In this document: one piece after another, positions 53,473 through 63,367 of the stretch
Numbering within the stretch: the stretch's first letter is position 1
Layout: the number at the start of each line of letters is the position of its first letter
Source of the DNA: Gracilaria gracilis
Lineage: Eukaryota; Rhodophyta; Florideophyceae; Gracilariales; Gracilariaceae
Length of the DNA stretch: 64,000 bases
Assembly: GCA_030374805.1 (NCBI GenBank)
Contig: JARGSG010000031.1
Coordinates: forward strand, 186,001-250,000
Direction: 5' to 3'
Program-made: the position numbers and the translations under genes
Notes under the pieces: generated by a model
What the model was told of the DNA's origin: nothing
Databases searched by the model: none
Seen by the model: the letters and a program-made list of their open reading frames with translations, nothing else

Positions 53473-55450
53473 TTACTGCAGCTTCTTTGTCATTGTCTCA
53501 ATCAGTTCTAGCATTTGCTTCCTCTCCAAACGCGCCAAAGCTCGCTCTTCCTTTTCCATGACAATACGTTGCTCTTCAATCCTTATTCTACGAGCGTTCT
53601 CTTTTTGCAAAGCTTCATATCGCTCTACCTCCTTCGAATGTCGCTCGCAGTCAAGCTTTAAACGTTCCTGTGGAGCAATGGCAATCCGATGTCGGCACAA
53701 TGAAGGTTCTCATAATGGAGCTCTATCCATTGAGCGCTGACGTGTCAGACTATGAATATGGACCTCGTTTCGGGTGAAATTGGAAATATTATTGGGACGT
53801 ACCTTGTTAGGTGAATCGGGGATAGAACCTATGAAATAGGTGTACAGTAGGGCCTTGTGGCATATTTGTCCAAATATTTGGCGTCACATCCGCTGGGTAG
53901 ATACTGTGGCACCCTGACACTGGGTTGTCCACGTGTAGAGCCCTCGTGGGAGTGCGCAGCCCTAGATACAGTAGATAGTATATATGCTCGGGCGATCTCG
54001 CCCTGGAGCCACTAAGTAAAACTCACCTGAGTCGTATCTTCTTCTTGAAGTACGTGGTCTTCATCTGGAAGGCTGAGCTATGGTTGCTACAGCCTACGTA
54101 GGTTCACGGCTCCTCTAAGGAGAGTAACCACGACTGGTCTCGGTACAATCACCCCTCAGGGTCCCTAAGGAAGTTCTTTACTACCAGTTTCTGGCTTGTT
54201 TCGCTAATTACCCCAGTATCAGGTTGTATTTGTTGTCGTTCGCCGAGGTACCGGATCGTTGTTTAGTTCATCGTTTTCCTGGTGCAGGTCTCGCTTTCGC
54301 CCCTGTACAGAGTTATATTTGGACACTCGCGTGTGTGTCTCGTTCCGCTATTGGCCCTGTTCCCGCCGTTGGCACGGGCCGTAGCTTCGCTCGTGTGGTT
54401 CTCCGTAGGAGCATTACACTGTCTTACGGCACCGTTCGCTCCACTTCTAGACTCGTTCTCTCTTGATCCGTCGTCGGTTATTCCTCTCTAGGCCCACGCT
54501 CTTCTTTACCTCTGCAGGTTATCCCAGTACCGTCTCCGGTTTACACCTGGCTGCCCCGCGGCACGCGCATGAGCAGAGGGCTCTACTTCTGAGTTCGCCC
54601 TTTTGTGGGAGCAGGACTCGGACACCCTGGTGGACACGTACCCTCTTTGGGGTTTGCTCTACAGTTCCCGCTCAATTTCAATCCGCTGAACCTCCTTCGC
54701 ATTTCGTTCACGGTCGAACTCCAGACGCTCTCGCTCTAATTTAATTCGCTTCTGCTCTGTCTGCTGGCGTGTTTTTCTTTGTTCTACCAGAACCAACGTC
54801 ATGTCATCATTTGCCTGCGGAAATCCAAAGCTCCGTGCGGTTTTCTTACTATTTGATTTGTGGGAACGGTTTTCATCACTTAGAATCTCACTCCTGCCTC
54901 TCTTCAGTGCTTGTTCACGTATTCGCTCACCCGCCTCAATCAATTTTTTCTCTTTATTTTGTAGCTCTTCCTTCTCAACCCTTACAGCTTTGGCTCTGTC
55001 GTCTATTTCTTCTATCAAGTCGTCAAGAAGCGCTTTCTTCTCTTCAAAATCTTCTGTAATTCCCGTGGTAGATTCTTTTTTCTTCACTGCCATGCGACGC
55101 AGCGACACAAGACGTGTAAAGCGATCTGTCAGCGTTTTTAAAGACGGTTTGTGCATGCATTGAAACAAAGAGCCAAAAATCTGTTTCATAAATGTGCCAA
55201 GCACTGTTTCAAACAGCGCTTTTGTTTGACTCCAAACGGGAACATGCACGTCGGCATCCCGAACACTAGGGAGCAAGAAAACATCGTACATATCCGAAAA
55301 ACGAAAACGTCGTAGTTTTGTGGTGTTGTCTGTTTTTGCGGACGTTGGTGGTTCGACGAAACGTTGTGTTATGTTGCTGGTGTCTTCGTCATGTTGTTTG
55401 TTTTTCTCTGCTGAGCGTGGTGAGTTCTCAGAACCATTTGGAGCGGACAT
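53473..55450 (-). CDS. Myb/SANT-like DNA-binding protein gene, split by a solo LTR
   Basis: ATG at 55450. Residues about 50-140 form a Myb/SANT- or trihelix-like domain of the type found in transposon-related proteins: FRFSDMYDVFLLPSVRDADV, VPVWSQTKALFETVLGTFMK, TLTDRFTRLVSLRRMAVKKK and a TGITEDFEEKKALLDDLIEE end. A long charged coiled coil follows (KRIKLERERLEFDRERNAKE). The coding sequence is interrupted after residue 262 by the LTR at 53669-54663. The other side continues with RLKLDCERHSKEVERYEALQ to a stop at 53473, so 227 or so more coding bases belong to it. Myb/SANT proteins are the usual second gene of PIF/Harbinger elements, and one such transposase lies 4.4 kb away. A link is possible but not shown. 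Confidence 0.65.
53669..54663. mobile_element. Solo LTR, 995 bp, with 5-bp target duplication
   Basis: The insertion starts TGTGGAGC and ends GCTCTACA, imperfect inverted termini of LTR type (TG...CA). It is flanked by GTTCC at 53664-53668 and again at 54664-54668. A TATATAT box lies near 53968. No internal coding region is present, so this is a single LTR left by recombination between the two LTRs of an element. It interrupts the Myb/SANT-like gene. The clean duplication suggests a fairly recent insertion. The family could not be matched to either gypsy copy in the window. Confidence 0.85.
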
Positions 55451-56076
55451 ACTGAAGCGAGAGTCGCTGGGCCGAAGAGCGCGCGCATGTCATGTACTCT
55501 GGAAGCTCTACCACGGAAACCTCGTATGATTCGAGCTTCCTGCGAGATTTGTTAGGCAGTTCCTGAGCACTTCGTAGCCACGAAGTACAAGTGGGCTCTC
55601 TGTCACTTGTGGCTACCAGAAATGTACGAGACTTTTGTTTGCGTAAATTCTCTAATAATTCGAAGAAGATAAGGTTTTTGACAGAAAATTGGTTGGTAAC
55701 ATGACGGAAAACACGGGCGAGCACGGAAATTGCGATTTTTGGTGAAGAATGTTGGTGTTGTCAAGAACGTTTTGAATTTATTCCGGTTTTTTTTGATCCT
55801 GTCGTCGGACGTACCGTTCAAAGCGGCTGGTAATCTTGGAGATGGAGTTATCAAGCGCTGGTTCCTTGACTTATGGAAACGATCGCATGGCGGGGAATGT
55901 CGAGTTCCACGCGACCGGCTAGATTTGTTTTATGTAACATGGCCCCGTGCGTGTATACCAAGCCATGTTTGAGATGCAACAATGTCACCTGTTTGAATAT
56001 TTAGTGTTCAGACAGTATAAGATTTGCAATATACGAAGAGGCAGAACCACTAGCTTTGTCAAACAGAGTATGCGGA
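55451..56076. other. No gene seen
   Basis: Upstream flank of the Myb/SANT gene. A short inverted pair (GTAGCCACGAAGT at 55574 and its loose mirror ACTTGTGGCTAC at 55604) is present. No coding signal. Confidence 0.45.
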
Positions 56077-56399
56077 CTAAGGTGGGTTTAAAGCACCTCT
56101 TCTGTGCCTAGCGCATGCTCCGCACAGTCTCCAACCGTTATTTCGACGTGAATAGTAAACATGCTTTCCGCATTCCCGTCCATTGTGATCTCTGCCACAA
56201 TCCACCTTCAAATGGCGTGTTTTGTCCTTACCGCACCTCCGACAGTTCGAACCTGCAAAACAATTTGATCCCGAGTACATAATTTGTTGATTTTGTTAAA
56301 CCACGGATCAAAGCTCTCGGCGCTATTCGAAAGATGAAAGAACCGCCTGTTTGCCAAGGAAACAGTGCAACTGACTATGGCAGCTTTAGTGAAGATCAA
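56077..56399 (-). CDS. Small Cys-rich zinc-knuckle-like protein, copy 1
   Basis: Two minus-strand frames cover one small gene. The upstream one (56399-56208) gives a folded N-part with VSLANRRFFHLSNSAESFDP and TRDQIVLQ. The downstream one (56280-56077) gives SNCRRCGKDKTRHLKVDCGR, then RECGKH and WRLCGACARHRRGALNPP. The C-x-x-C ... H-L-K-V-D-C-G-R ... C-x-K-H ... C-G-x-C spacing suggests a zinc-binding fold. A diverged second copy with the same two-part layout lies at 60345-60690. The step between the two frames lies near a TTTTGCAG acceptor-like site, so either a tiny intron or a frameshift joins them. Function unknown. Confidence 0.5.
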
Positions 56400-57294
56400 A
56401 CTTGCAGTTCAAGCAGTCACTACGCAGCTCGAGGCAAGGAAAAACCACGGGCGGCGGACTTCCAAGTGAAGAGCCGGAAATCCGCATAATGTGAGGTATT
56501 TTATAGAAGTCTAGTACAAAGTGCTGGTAACACTAAAGACATGTCCGTCTTTCGAAATAAGGTCTATTCTCTTTCGAAAGACAAAATGTTTGCTTGTGGA
56601 GACATGTCTGTGTTGCAAAGGAAGATATCCATTCTTTTTCGAAAGACGACTGCCTGCTTATAAAAGCAGAGTCTGCCTGGCAGACAAGTCGTAAAATATC
56701 GCCTTGCGTTTGCGATATCGCAGCGCATGCCATCGTTGTTACAATTGAAGCTCCTTCGAGATGCAGCACGAGATGCATCTGTTCATACGAATGCAAGGTA
56801 ACGGTATAGTAGCGCGTGAGTCACGCAGGAACTTTTTTGCCAAAAAGGATTACGTCCAACCAGTGGCCACATATGAACCATTTGCAAAGCCATTGCGCAA
56901 TGCACACATACACAAGTGCATGTGCGCATGCGCAATGGCTTGGCAATTCTGAAAGGTGAACTACACGTATATATGCCTTACAGAACTTTCGAAATTTGCC
57001 TACGTGATGTGGTGCTCCGAAACTTAAATGTTTTCCTTATTTTTCGTTTTTCCACCAAAGATTCTCTTGTTCCATGGTATGGAATCCATACATGCATACT
57101 TTTGAGAGGCGTCGGACCACGCCAGCGCAGCACAGAGCAAGATCGTGTTTTCGAGGGCGATCACCGTCATGACGCCCAATTCGATTCAGCTGCAACTTTT
57201 CTTCGCTCACTTGGCGCCTTTCTTGCGTTTTAGTCACTTGCTTAGGTGGTGATACTGCGTTACGTTGGTGCGTGGCTCTTCTTCTGTCTAGAAA
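56400..57294. other. No gene seen
   Basis: Intergenic region between the Cys-rich copy and the kinase gene. A diverged internal repeat of about 45 bp (GTCTNTNTTTCGAAANA type; about 56549-56590 and 56610-56650) is visible. The promoter of the kinase gene should lie in the last few hundred bases, but I see no clear element. Confidence 0.45.
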
Positions 57295-60165
57295 ATGTCA
57301 ACCAGGCTTCACCTTGTCATTTACTCTGTCCAAAGAACATCTGTTTTGGCTCGTCATGCACAGGGTCCCACGCTTTGTCTTCCCCTTCTGTCACCCCCAG
57401 AAGATGGTCTCTTTCAAGAATCTCCACAAATAAGTGATTGGCGAGCCCAGGTTGACGATTTGTGTTCAGAAGTTTACAAGGCGTATGGTATACGTGCGTA
57501 TGCCGTTGCACCTCTTTGGTACCGCCTTAAAATGGACGAAAGCGAGTCACTAGTTCTTGGCGAAGCCGCTGTTTTGCTCGAACTCCTGAACAACAGTTTT
57601 ATGCCCTCTGCGGACCTAGAGTGGTTCGACTATGATGCAGTTGTGCATGCTACTTGGAGATCTCCATGCTTGAAAATGCCTGTTTCGAGTATTTTGCGCA
57701 GCGCTCTCGCTCATATCGGCGCCCATGATCAAAAACGTACATCACCATGGCGAGCAATAGGTTGGTTCACAGAAGTAGAGCGTTGGGGTATTTCGATTAT
57801 AACGCAGCATGGCATGAATATCGTCGAAGGATTCAAACAGTTAAAGAACATGCCTTATTCCACCGTTTTGTCGTGCAAAGTGGAAGAACTTCGTCTTAAC
57901 GGAAATCGTGTTCCCAACTGGCGAACTGATGGATCAGTTTATGTAAAAGTATCGCACTCTAGTGTCCCAGAGGCGTATTTAAGCACGACAGTGTCGACGG
58001 CACTTCAAGGTTATGTCCCAAAGATTTTGGCTGTGGACGAAAAGCGAAACGCATTCGTGCAGGTTGGGGCACCAAGCGTAGACTACTTAAACCCGACAGA
58101 TGTTGTAAGAATGATTGCCGATTTTCACATTACTTCAATCGCGCACATTGATGAGCTAAGAGCGGGAGGAATTCCATATCGAGGACTGAAGTGGCTCTCC
58201 TCTAATTTGACAAACATTCTTCATCATCCCGTACTTGACCTTTGTCATGACAGAGAGAGCGTTCAGTCTTTGAGAAAACGAACAGATGAGCTGCATGGCA
58301 TTTTGAATCAGCTTATCAGCTTGGATATCCCAGAAACATTAATCCATGGTGATTGTGAGGAGCAAAATGTTAGATCTGGTCTGGAACCAAACCAAGGATT
58401 GTGTTTCATCGATTGGGCGAACTGTTGTATCGGACCCTCGTTCTTTGATCTCTACCGTTTGACTATTGAAGACAGCTGGGGATTCAATTCTTTTAAAGGT
58501 GCTATCGAATCATACTTCGACGCCTGGAAAGGATTTGCATGTCAACCGAAAATATCACTTGCGTTTTCCCTCACTACTTCTATATTCTTATGCTACAACT
58601 TGAGTGTTTTGCTGGATATGTATGAAATGTTGGATGTAGTTGAGAGGCCGTTGCACCTTCAAATACTAGAAGATCGCGTGGGGCAAATTTGTCGCGCCTT
58701 GGACGGGGATGGTGACGTTGGTTCAAACTCGTCGGAAGGAGATCTTGAGAAACCTAACACTTACCACTTCGTCATTCCCTCGCCCGACGCATGCTCTTTG
58801 CTTGCCCGTCGGTCCAAGTCTCAGATAAGCCTCCCAGTGCTCAATCCTCTGAAAACGGAAATGACTGAATGGATCATGAATTGGGACAAAGACACCGGTG
58901 GACTACACGACGTGATAAAAGCTGAGATTGGATTAGATGTATTCGTTCTTCGACCTCTTTGGGTACGCCCCGACTCTAAATATGGTCTTGAGGAGGTAGT
59001 ATTACTTGCAGAAGTTGTAGATGATACCTTGGAGGTAGCAGAAGGTTTTGAGTGGATTTGTCGCGATGAAGCTCTAGAGAAGGAATGGGCGAAGATTGAC
59101 CATAGTTTTGATATCAAAGAACAGCTATCTTTCATATTCGATAACAATTCAATGAGGCAGTTTGAAAGCAACCGGGTGCCATGGCGGTGTCCAGGGTGGT
59201 TCGGGAAAACTGTGACTTGGATAGGCTTGACTGTATCGGATCAGAACTTAGAAGTGGAAGGGCCAGTGTCAGTGGTCCGAAACACATTCGCTTCATGTAT
59301 AATGAAATTCAGAGTTCGGTCTCTTGATGGTCGAAGAGTAGATACCGCACTGAAGAACGACATCGTGTTCGTCAAAGCAGGACACCCCAAACTGTTAAGG
59401 GTACCTGCAATTTCCGCTATATCTGGCATGCTCCCTGAGATTGCACCACGCCTCTTGGCAGTGAATGCTTCTCGCAACTTGTACATGGAGTGGAATGTGA
59501 GGTCTGATGATTCTGGATGTATTTGCACGGAACTGCTGATGGAGACATTGGCAACTTTTCAGAAACGTTCGATTTCCCACCTGAAGCAACTCAAGAACGC
59601 TGGAGTGCCTGTGTACACAGTGGAATGGGTACGCACAAACATTCGAGAGATCTCGCGGTACTCCCTTCTTGATCGATGTGAAGAGGAGAACTCTGTGAAA
59701 AAACTTCGTGCTAATATCTCTCGACTGGAGGGATTGTTTGAAGAACTGGAATCTTACAACATTCCGGATACTCTTCTACACGGTGATTTCCATTCCGAAA
59801 ATGTGGGAAGCGCTGTGAACAACTCTTACTACCACATATTTGATTGGAACAGCGCGTATATTGGACACCCGTTCTGCGATTTTGCTGTGATGCGAATGTC
59901 AGAAGACGAACCTGAGGAAGAACAAGAAACTGCGGAACGAGCATACTTTCAACACTGGGACAAGTATGGGAACAAGGAGACACTGCAGCGCGTTTCTGAG
60001 CTAGCCTTAATCGCTTACTTCTGCATTGAACTCCACCGACTTCAAGAAGTGTCGGAAGCCGTGGAGACCGGAGACTATGAGTCAGTCGTAAGGATGTGCA
60101 GCGCTGCAGTAGATACCGTGCTCTACGGACTGAAGGTTGGATCTGAGAATGATGTTGCTTCATAA
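57295..60165 (+). CDS. Tandem aminoglycoside-phosphotransferase (APH)-type kinase, two full repeats
   Basis: One intact ATG-to-TAA frame of 956 codons made of two homologous halves. Each half has an N-terminal beta-rich region of about 110 residues with a Nudix-like look but no Nudix box (LVLGEAAVLLELLNNSFMPS in the first, EEVVLLAEVVDDTLEVAEGF in the second). An APH/choline-kinase-type phosphotransferase domain then follows. Catalytic loops are present in both: TLIHGDCEEQNVRSG near residue 350 with CFIDWANCCIGPSFFDL, and TLLHGDFHSENVGSA near 825 with HIFDWNSAYIGHPFCDF. Both keep the H-G-D-x-x-x-x-N and D-W pairs needed for ATP-dependent phosphotransfer. The substrate is probably a small hydroxyl compound; aminoglycosides are not implied. 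It is flanked by two Cys-rich gene copies. The frame is fully open while neighbouring host genes are broken. Confidence 0.88.
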   Translation: MSTRLHLVIYSVQRTSVLARHAQGPTLCLPLLSPPEDGLFQESPQISDWRAQVDDLCSEVYKAYGIRAYAVAPLWYRLKMDESESLVLGEAAVLLELLNNSFMPSADLEWFDYDAVVHATWRSPCLKMPVSSILRSALAHIGAHDQKRTSPWRAIGWFTEVERWGISIITQHGMNIVEGFKQLKNMPYSTVLSCKVEELRLNGNRVPNWRTDGSVYVKVSHSSVPEAYLSTTVSTALQGYVPKILAVDEKRNAFVQVGAPSVDYLNPTDVVRMIADFHITSIAHIDELRAGGIPYRGLKWLSSNLTNILHHPVLDLCHDRESVQSLRKRTDELHGILNQLISLDIPETLIHGDCEEQNVRSGLEPNQGLCFIDWANCCIGPSFFDLYRLTIEDSWGFNSFKGAIESYFDAWKGFACQPKISLAFSLTTSIFLCYNLSVLLDMYEMLDVVERPLHLQILEDRVGQICRALDGDGDVGSNSSEGDLEKPNTYHFVIPSPDACSLLARRSKSQISLPVLNPLKTEMTEWIMNWDKDTGGLHDVIKAEIGLDVFVLRPLWVRPDSKYGLEEVVLLAEVVDDTLEVAEGFEWICRDEALEKEWAKIDHSFDIKEQLSFIFDNNSMRQFESNRVPWRCPGWFGKTVTWIGLTVSDQNLEVEGPVSVVRNTFASCIMKFRVRSLDGRRVDTALKNDIVFVKAGHPKLLRVPAISAISGMLPEIAPRLLAVNASRNLYMEWNVRSDDSGCICTELLMETLATFQKRSISHLKQLKNAGVPVYTVEWVRTNIREISRYSLLDRCEEENSVKKLRANISRLEGLFEELESYNIPDTLLHGDFHSENVGSAVNNSYYHIFDWNSAYIGHPFCDFAVMRMSEDEPEEEQETAERAYFQHWDKYGNKETLQRVSELALIAYFCIELHRLQEVSEAVETGDYESVVRMCSAAVDTVLYGLKVGSENDVAS

Positions 60166-60344
60166 GGCCTGTTGACACCCAAGTGCCTTTCTGGGGGGTT
60201 TGGACTCTATGCCTGTCATCACGTTGGCTTAAGGATTACTAGAAATGCAAACCAAACAGTAACAAAAGGGAGGAACCGGCGGCAAGTAATCAACAAATGT
60301 ATGTGATGCACACAAAGACAGGGTTTCTTCCGTTTAGGAGTAGA

Positions 60345-60690
60345 ACCCATACAGCCTCCATACTCCTCCCATTTACGCATGTTTTCTGCGTCCATTTCTA
60401 CCACAGTCAACCTTCAAATGATCTTCCTTCTTCTGCCAACACTGCCTACAACGAGATGCTGCGAGTTTTCGGACATTGGAAAACAATTTGGTCCCGAGAA
60501 GGACGTATTTCGTTGAGTCGGCCAAGCAACAGGGCAAAGACCTCGGTGCCAATTGGAAGATGAAAGAACAGCCTCTTCGTCAAGGAAAGGGCGCGATTGA
60601 CTAGGACCGCACTTGGCGCGGTCTTCACAAATATTACCGTAGTCAGTCGCACTCTTTCCGCCGGCGATGGCGGCTATACTGTTGCAGGTA
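60345..60690 (-). pseudogene. Small Cys-rich zinc-knuckle-like protein, copy 2, decayed
   Basis: This aligns with the gene at 56077-56399 over its whole length in the same orientation. It has RALSLTKRLFFHLPIGTEVF with SRDQIVFQ in the N-part and SRCRQCWQKKEDHLKVDCGR with NGRRKHA in the C-part. The knuckle frame meets a stop before the second Cys pair (W-R-L-Y-G replaces W-R-L-C-G). The two copies flank the tandem kinase about 4 kb apart, as a direct duplication. Confidence 0.5.
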
Positions 60691-60727
60691 ATGCTTATCA
60701 TTTCTTGAGGTTCGCGAGGTTGCCTAA

Positions 60728-61120
60728 ATGGCTATACTTTTGGGCTCTGCCTTAACAAGCGCGTGCACGCATAGTGGCGAGTATTGTGAACGGCTGGCTA
60801 AGGAAGTTAGCCCCCAATCCCTTTCTACTCGTCTGGTTGTCGTAATCGGAAGAAGATTCTACCGCAGTTTCCCCGAACTCTCGTTCTCACGGAAAGAACT
60901 GCAACGAGTCATTTGTATAGCCGGGAGTTTTCCAGGGATTTCCTCGGAGGTTTTGTGCTGGGAATGTAAAACGTTGCAAGGTTACGGGCTCATTCTCTGG
61001 TCTGAGCTCGCCGATCATATGAGGATTGGGAGAAGATATGTTGCCATTGTCTCTAGGCGGCACAAGATGGTACGTGCCAAGCGCCTTGTCGTGTTGTACC
61101 ACTCTGCTGGAGAGCTCTAG
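60728..61120 (+). CDS. Hypothetical short protein
   Basis: ATG-started, 130 codons, ending TAG. Composition is protein-like (STRLVVVIGRRFYRSFPELS, GSFPGISSEVLCWECKTLQG, YVAIVSRRHKMVRAKRLVVL). No domain is known to me. An antisense frame covers part of it, so chance is possible. Confidence 0.25.
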   Translation: MAILLGSALTSACTHSGEYCERLAKEVSPQSLSTRLVVVIGRRFYRSFPELSFSRKELQRVICIAGSFPGISSEVLCWECKTLQGYGLILWSELADHMRIGRRYVAIVSRRHKMVRAKRLVVLYHSAGEL

Positions 61121-61968
61121 AGGAGATGGATGAATGTGGATAAGGGTTGGAAGCGGAAGAAGGCGATAAACCCAAAAGCGAAATGCTTCAGCGAACAGAG
61201 AGCACTTCAGGCGCCGAACGTTTTCTTTGCACACGCAATTAGAGCCTCGTGAGTGCAACACGAATGCACATTGTACTTAGGCTACGTTGTCGAGGGAGTT
61301 GTTAGAAGTGTTGGGGTCCTTAGCAACAACTACAGGTTTCGAGGAATCGACCGTCTTTTACAGACGTACACACTCACAGTGAAGTAAGAGTAAGGAGGGT
61401 GCCGGTGGGTCTTCAGATGACCCGTGGCAAAGCAGTGTTTTGTGCCGAATCTCAAGAGGAGTTCGTAGTGTGTATGATTAGCCTTCGGGAACAGGCAGTA
61501 TGCACTTCATTGGTCATGGGAATTGTCAGGTAATCTTGAGCTGCAGCCAGTGAATTTGGCGAGGGATGGGGATGAGTTGGTTGTATTCTACGTCTGGGAT
61601 GAGGTATGCGTGGCTCGGCTATCCCCATCACATGGGAGAAGTAATGAAGGCTTCTTCTTACACGCCGCTTGCGCGTGGCGCGCGGATAGCGTGCCGCTTT
61701 GCGGCGAGAAGTAACACATGGCCTGCGCGAATCTTTTTGGACAGCCGCGTGCAGGTGGTCGCTGCGACTTGCTCTGCGCGCTACGAACAATCCCCCTATG
61801 CGGCCGTGTTCTTCGACTCGGCGCACGAGCGTTGCGCCCGCGGCCGCTGCCATGGCGCAGCTGTGAGCTGCGCGACGTGCTCATGAACGAGCGCGGCGCC
61901 ATGTGGCCGCTGCTCCGATTACGTCTTCGTCGTCGCTCGCCGCGCTCGTTCACTTCGTTCCGAACGCC
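61121..61968. other. No clear gene; GC rises sharply at the right end
   Basis: The first 500 bases are ordinary spacer. From about 61.65 kb the GC content climbs and stays high to about 62.31 kb, ending with the transporter fragment. Confidence 0.45.
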
Positions 61969-62330
61969 ATGACTAACGCGCTGTCCGTCTTCTCCCGCCA
62001 GCTGCGTTCCGTGCTGGGCGCTGCCGCCGAGTCGCCGCCACCACCAGCGTGCTGGCCCACAAGTCGAATGCCGCCGTGCACTGCAAGCGCCTTGACTCTA
62101 GTATCTACCGCCCGCATGCGCACGCGCCGCCGTCGCTGGCGGCCGCTTCGTCGCCGCCGCCCGCCCGCGTCGATCTGCGCTTCGTCAAGACCGTGGCGTC
62201 GTTCGTGCGCGTCGTCATTCGCGCCCCGCCGTCGCAGGAAGCGTCGGTGCTAGCGCTCGTCGCCGAGCTGCTGGCCGCGAGGAGCTGGCTGGATCTATGG
62301 GCAAGCTCGAATGGCGGACATGCGAACGAA
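61969..62330 (+). pseudogene. ABCD3-like (peroxisomal ABC half transporter) N-terminal fragment
   Basis: An ATG at 61969 opens MTNALSVFSRQLRSVLGAAA; a frame change near 62.04 kb leads to VLAHKSNAAVHCKRLDSSIY. The key part is RVDLRFVKTVASFVRVVIRA, then EASVLALVAELLAARSWLDL and WASSNGG. This follows the start of ABCD transporters (human ABCD3: V-D-R-V-F-F-S-R-L ... E-T-G-Y-L-V-L-I-A-V-M-L-V-S-R-T-Y-C-D-V-W-M-I-Q-N-G) at nearly every hydrophobic position. ABCD proteins import fatty acyl-CoAs into peroxisomes. Homology stops just before the first transmembrane segment would end, and no nucleotide-binding domain follows. The high GC of the piece differs from its surroundings, suggesting a recent copy from a GC-rich gene elsewhere. 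Confidence 0.55.
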
Positions 62331-63367
62331 CGAACGAGGCCTTTATTTATGAAGTAAATGGGAATTGTTGCCCATTGTGTGGCCCACACGAAATAGGCCT
62401 TTCTAATTTTGGCCCACACTAAAGATTGTCACAATCACGGCAGCATATCTTCGGTGAGGAGATTTCCCCACGGTAACTTATCTAAGTTACGAAGGTATAT
62501 ATACAGTGGTGTCATCATGATAGGGATATCTACGAAGGTAATTGCCGTCTGTGGTTTGTCTGAGAGTTCTAACTTCATATTTGTGTTGGGATCTCTGCAA
62601 GATGCTAACGCATGAACGTTACTGCCTAACTCGTGAGGCAATCGTTTCGTTTCGCGATGCATAAAATTTATCTACATGGAAAGCCCCTGACAAGCAAGGC
62701 GCTGTACTGCTTTGCTTTCGCCTGCTGCCTTTAAAGAGCGTCTTGCTCTGTGTTTTACTCTATGCCTCGACGGTCCCCATTCTTTTGATTGTGTTCTGAC
62801 ACAAAGATGCACCGAACATTAGCTCTAGCTAGAGGAAACGTTTTCCATCTTCGACTTACGGTGAAGGGTGCCATTGCTGACCCGCCTCCTTGACCTTGTG
62901 ACGACTTATCCTGAAGATGTATGGACTCCTCCTGCAGTGAACAATTTCCATGACATTAACGTACGAGTCTAGCGAGCGTCCTACGAGTTATTGCGCAACC
63001 TTACTAGATATACCGAAGGTACGCACCAGCACGATAGGGCGATGCGGTGTATCTATGATACAGTGCATTTTGATGGATGAGGAAAGCCGTAGAAAACTGT
63101 TGTGTAGGAAGAAACGCTCTTGATTTTGAGTACTAAATGTTCATTCAAGTGGTGTACAAATTGGTCATGGAAAGCTTTGTTGTCACCCGAGCTCAACTGG
63201 TTTTTGTCATTCCTTCAACTTGCATATAAACAAAACGCCGCGCCGCGCTCAAGGCATTTCGTTTTAAGTTGGCAGCATTTTCTGGCAGCTTCCAACGTTG
63301 ATTAAAACAATCACACCCGCGCCTAAACAAAGAATACCGTTTGTTTACTAATGAACTCAAGTGCAGT
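62331..63367. other. No gene seen
   Basis: AT-rich spacer. GGCCCACAC occurs twice (about 62390 and 62413). It probably includes the promoter of the gene at 63368, but no element is clear. Confidence 0.5.

Noticed and set aside
53905-54663. Alternative LTR start at TGTGGCACCC
   Set aside because: No target duplication fits; the start at 53669 gives inverted ends and an exact GTTCC duplication.
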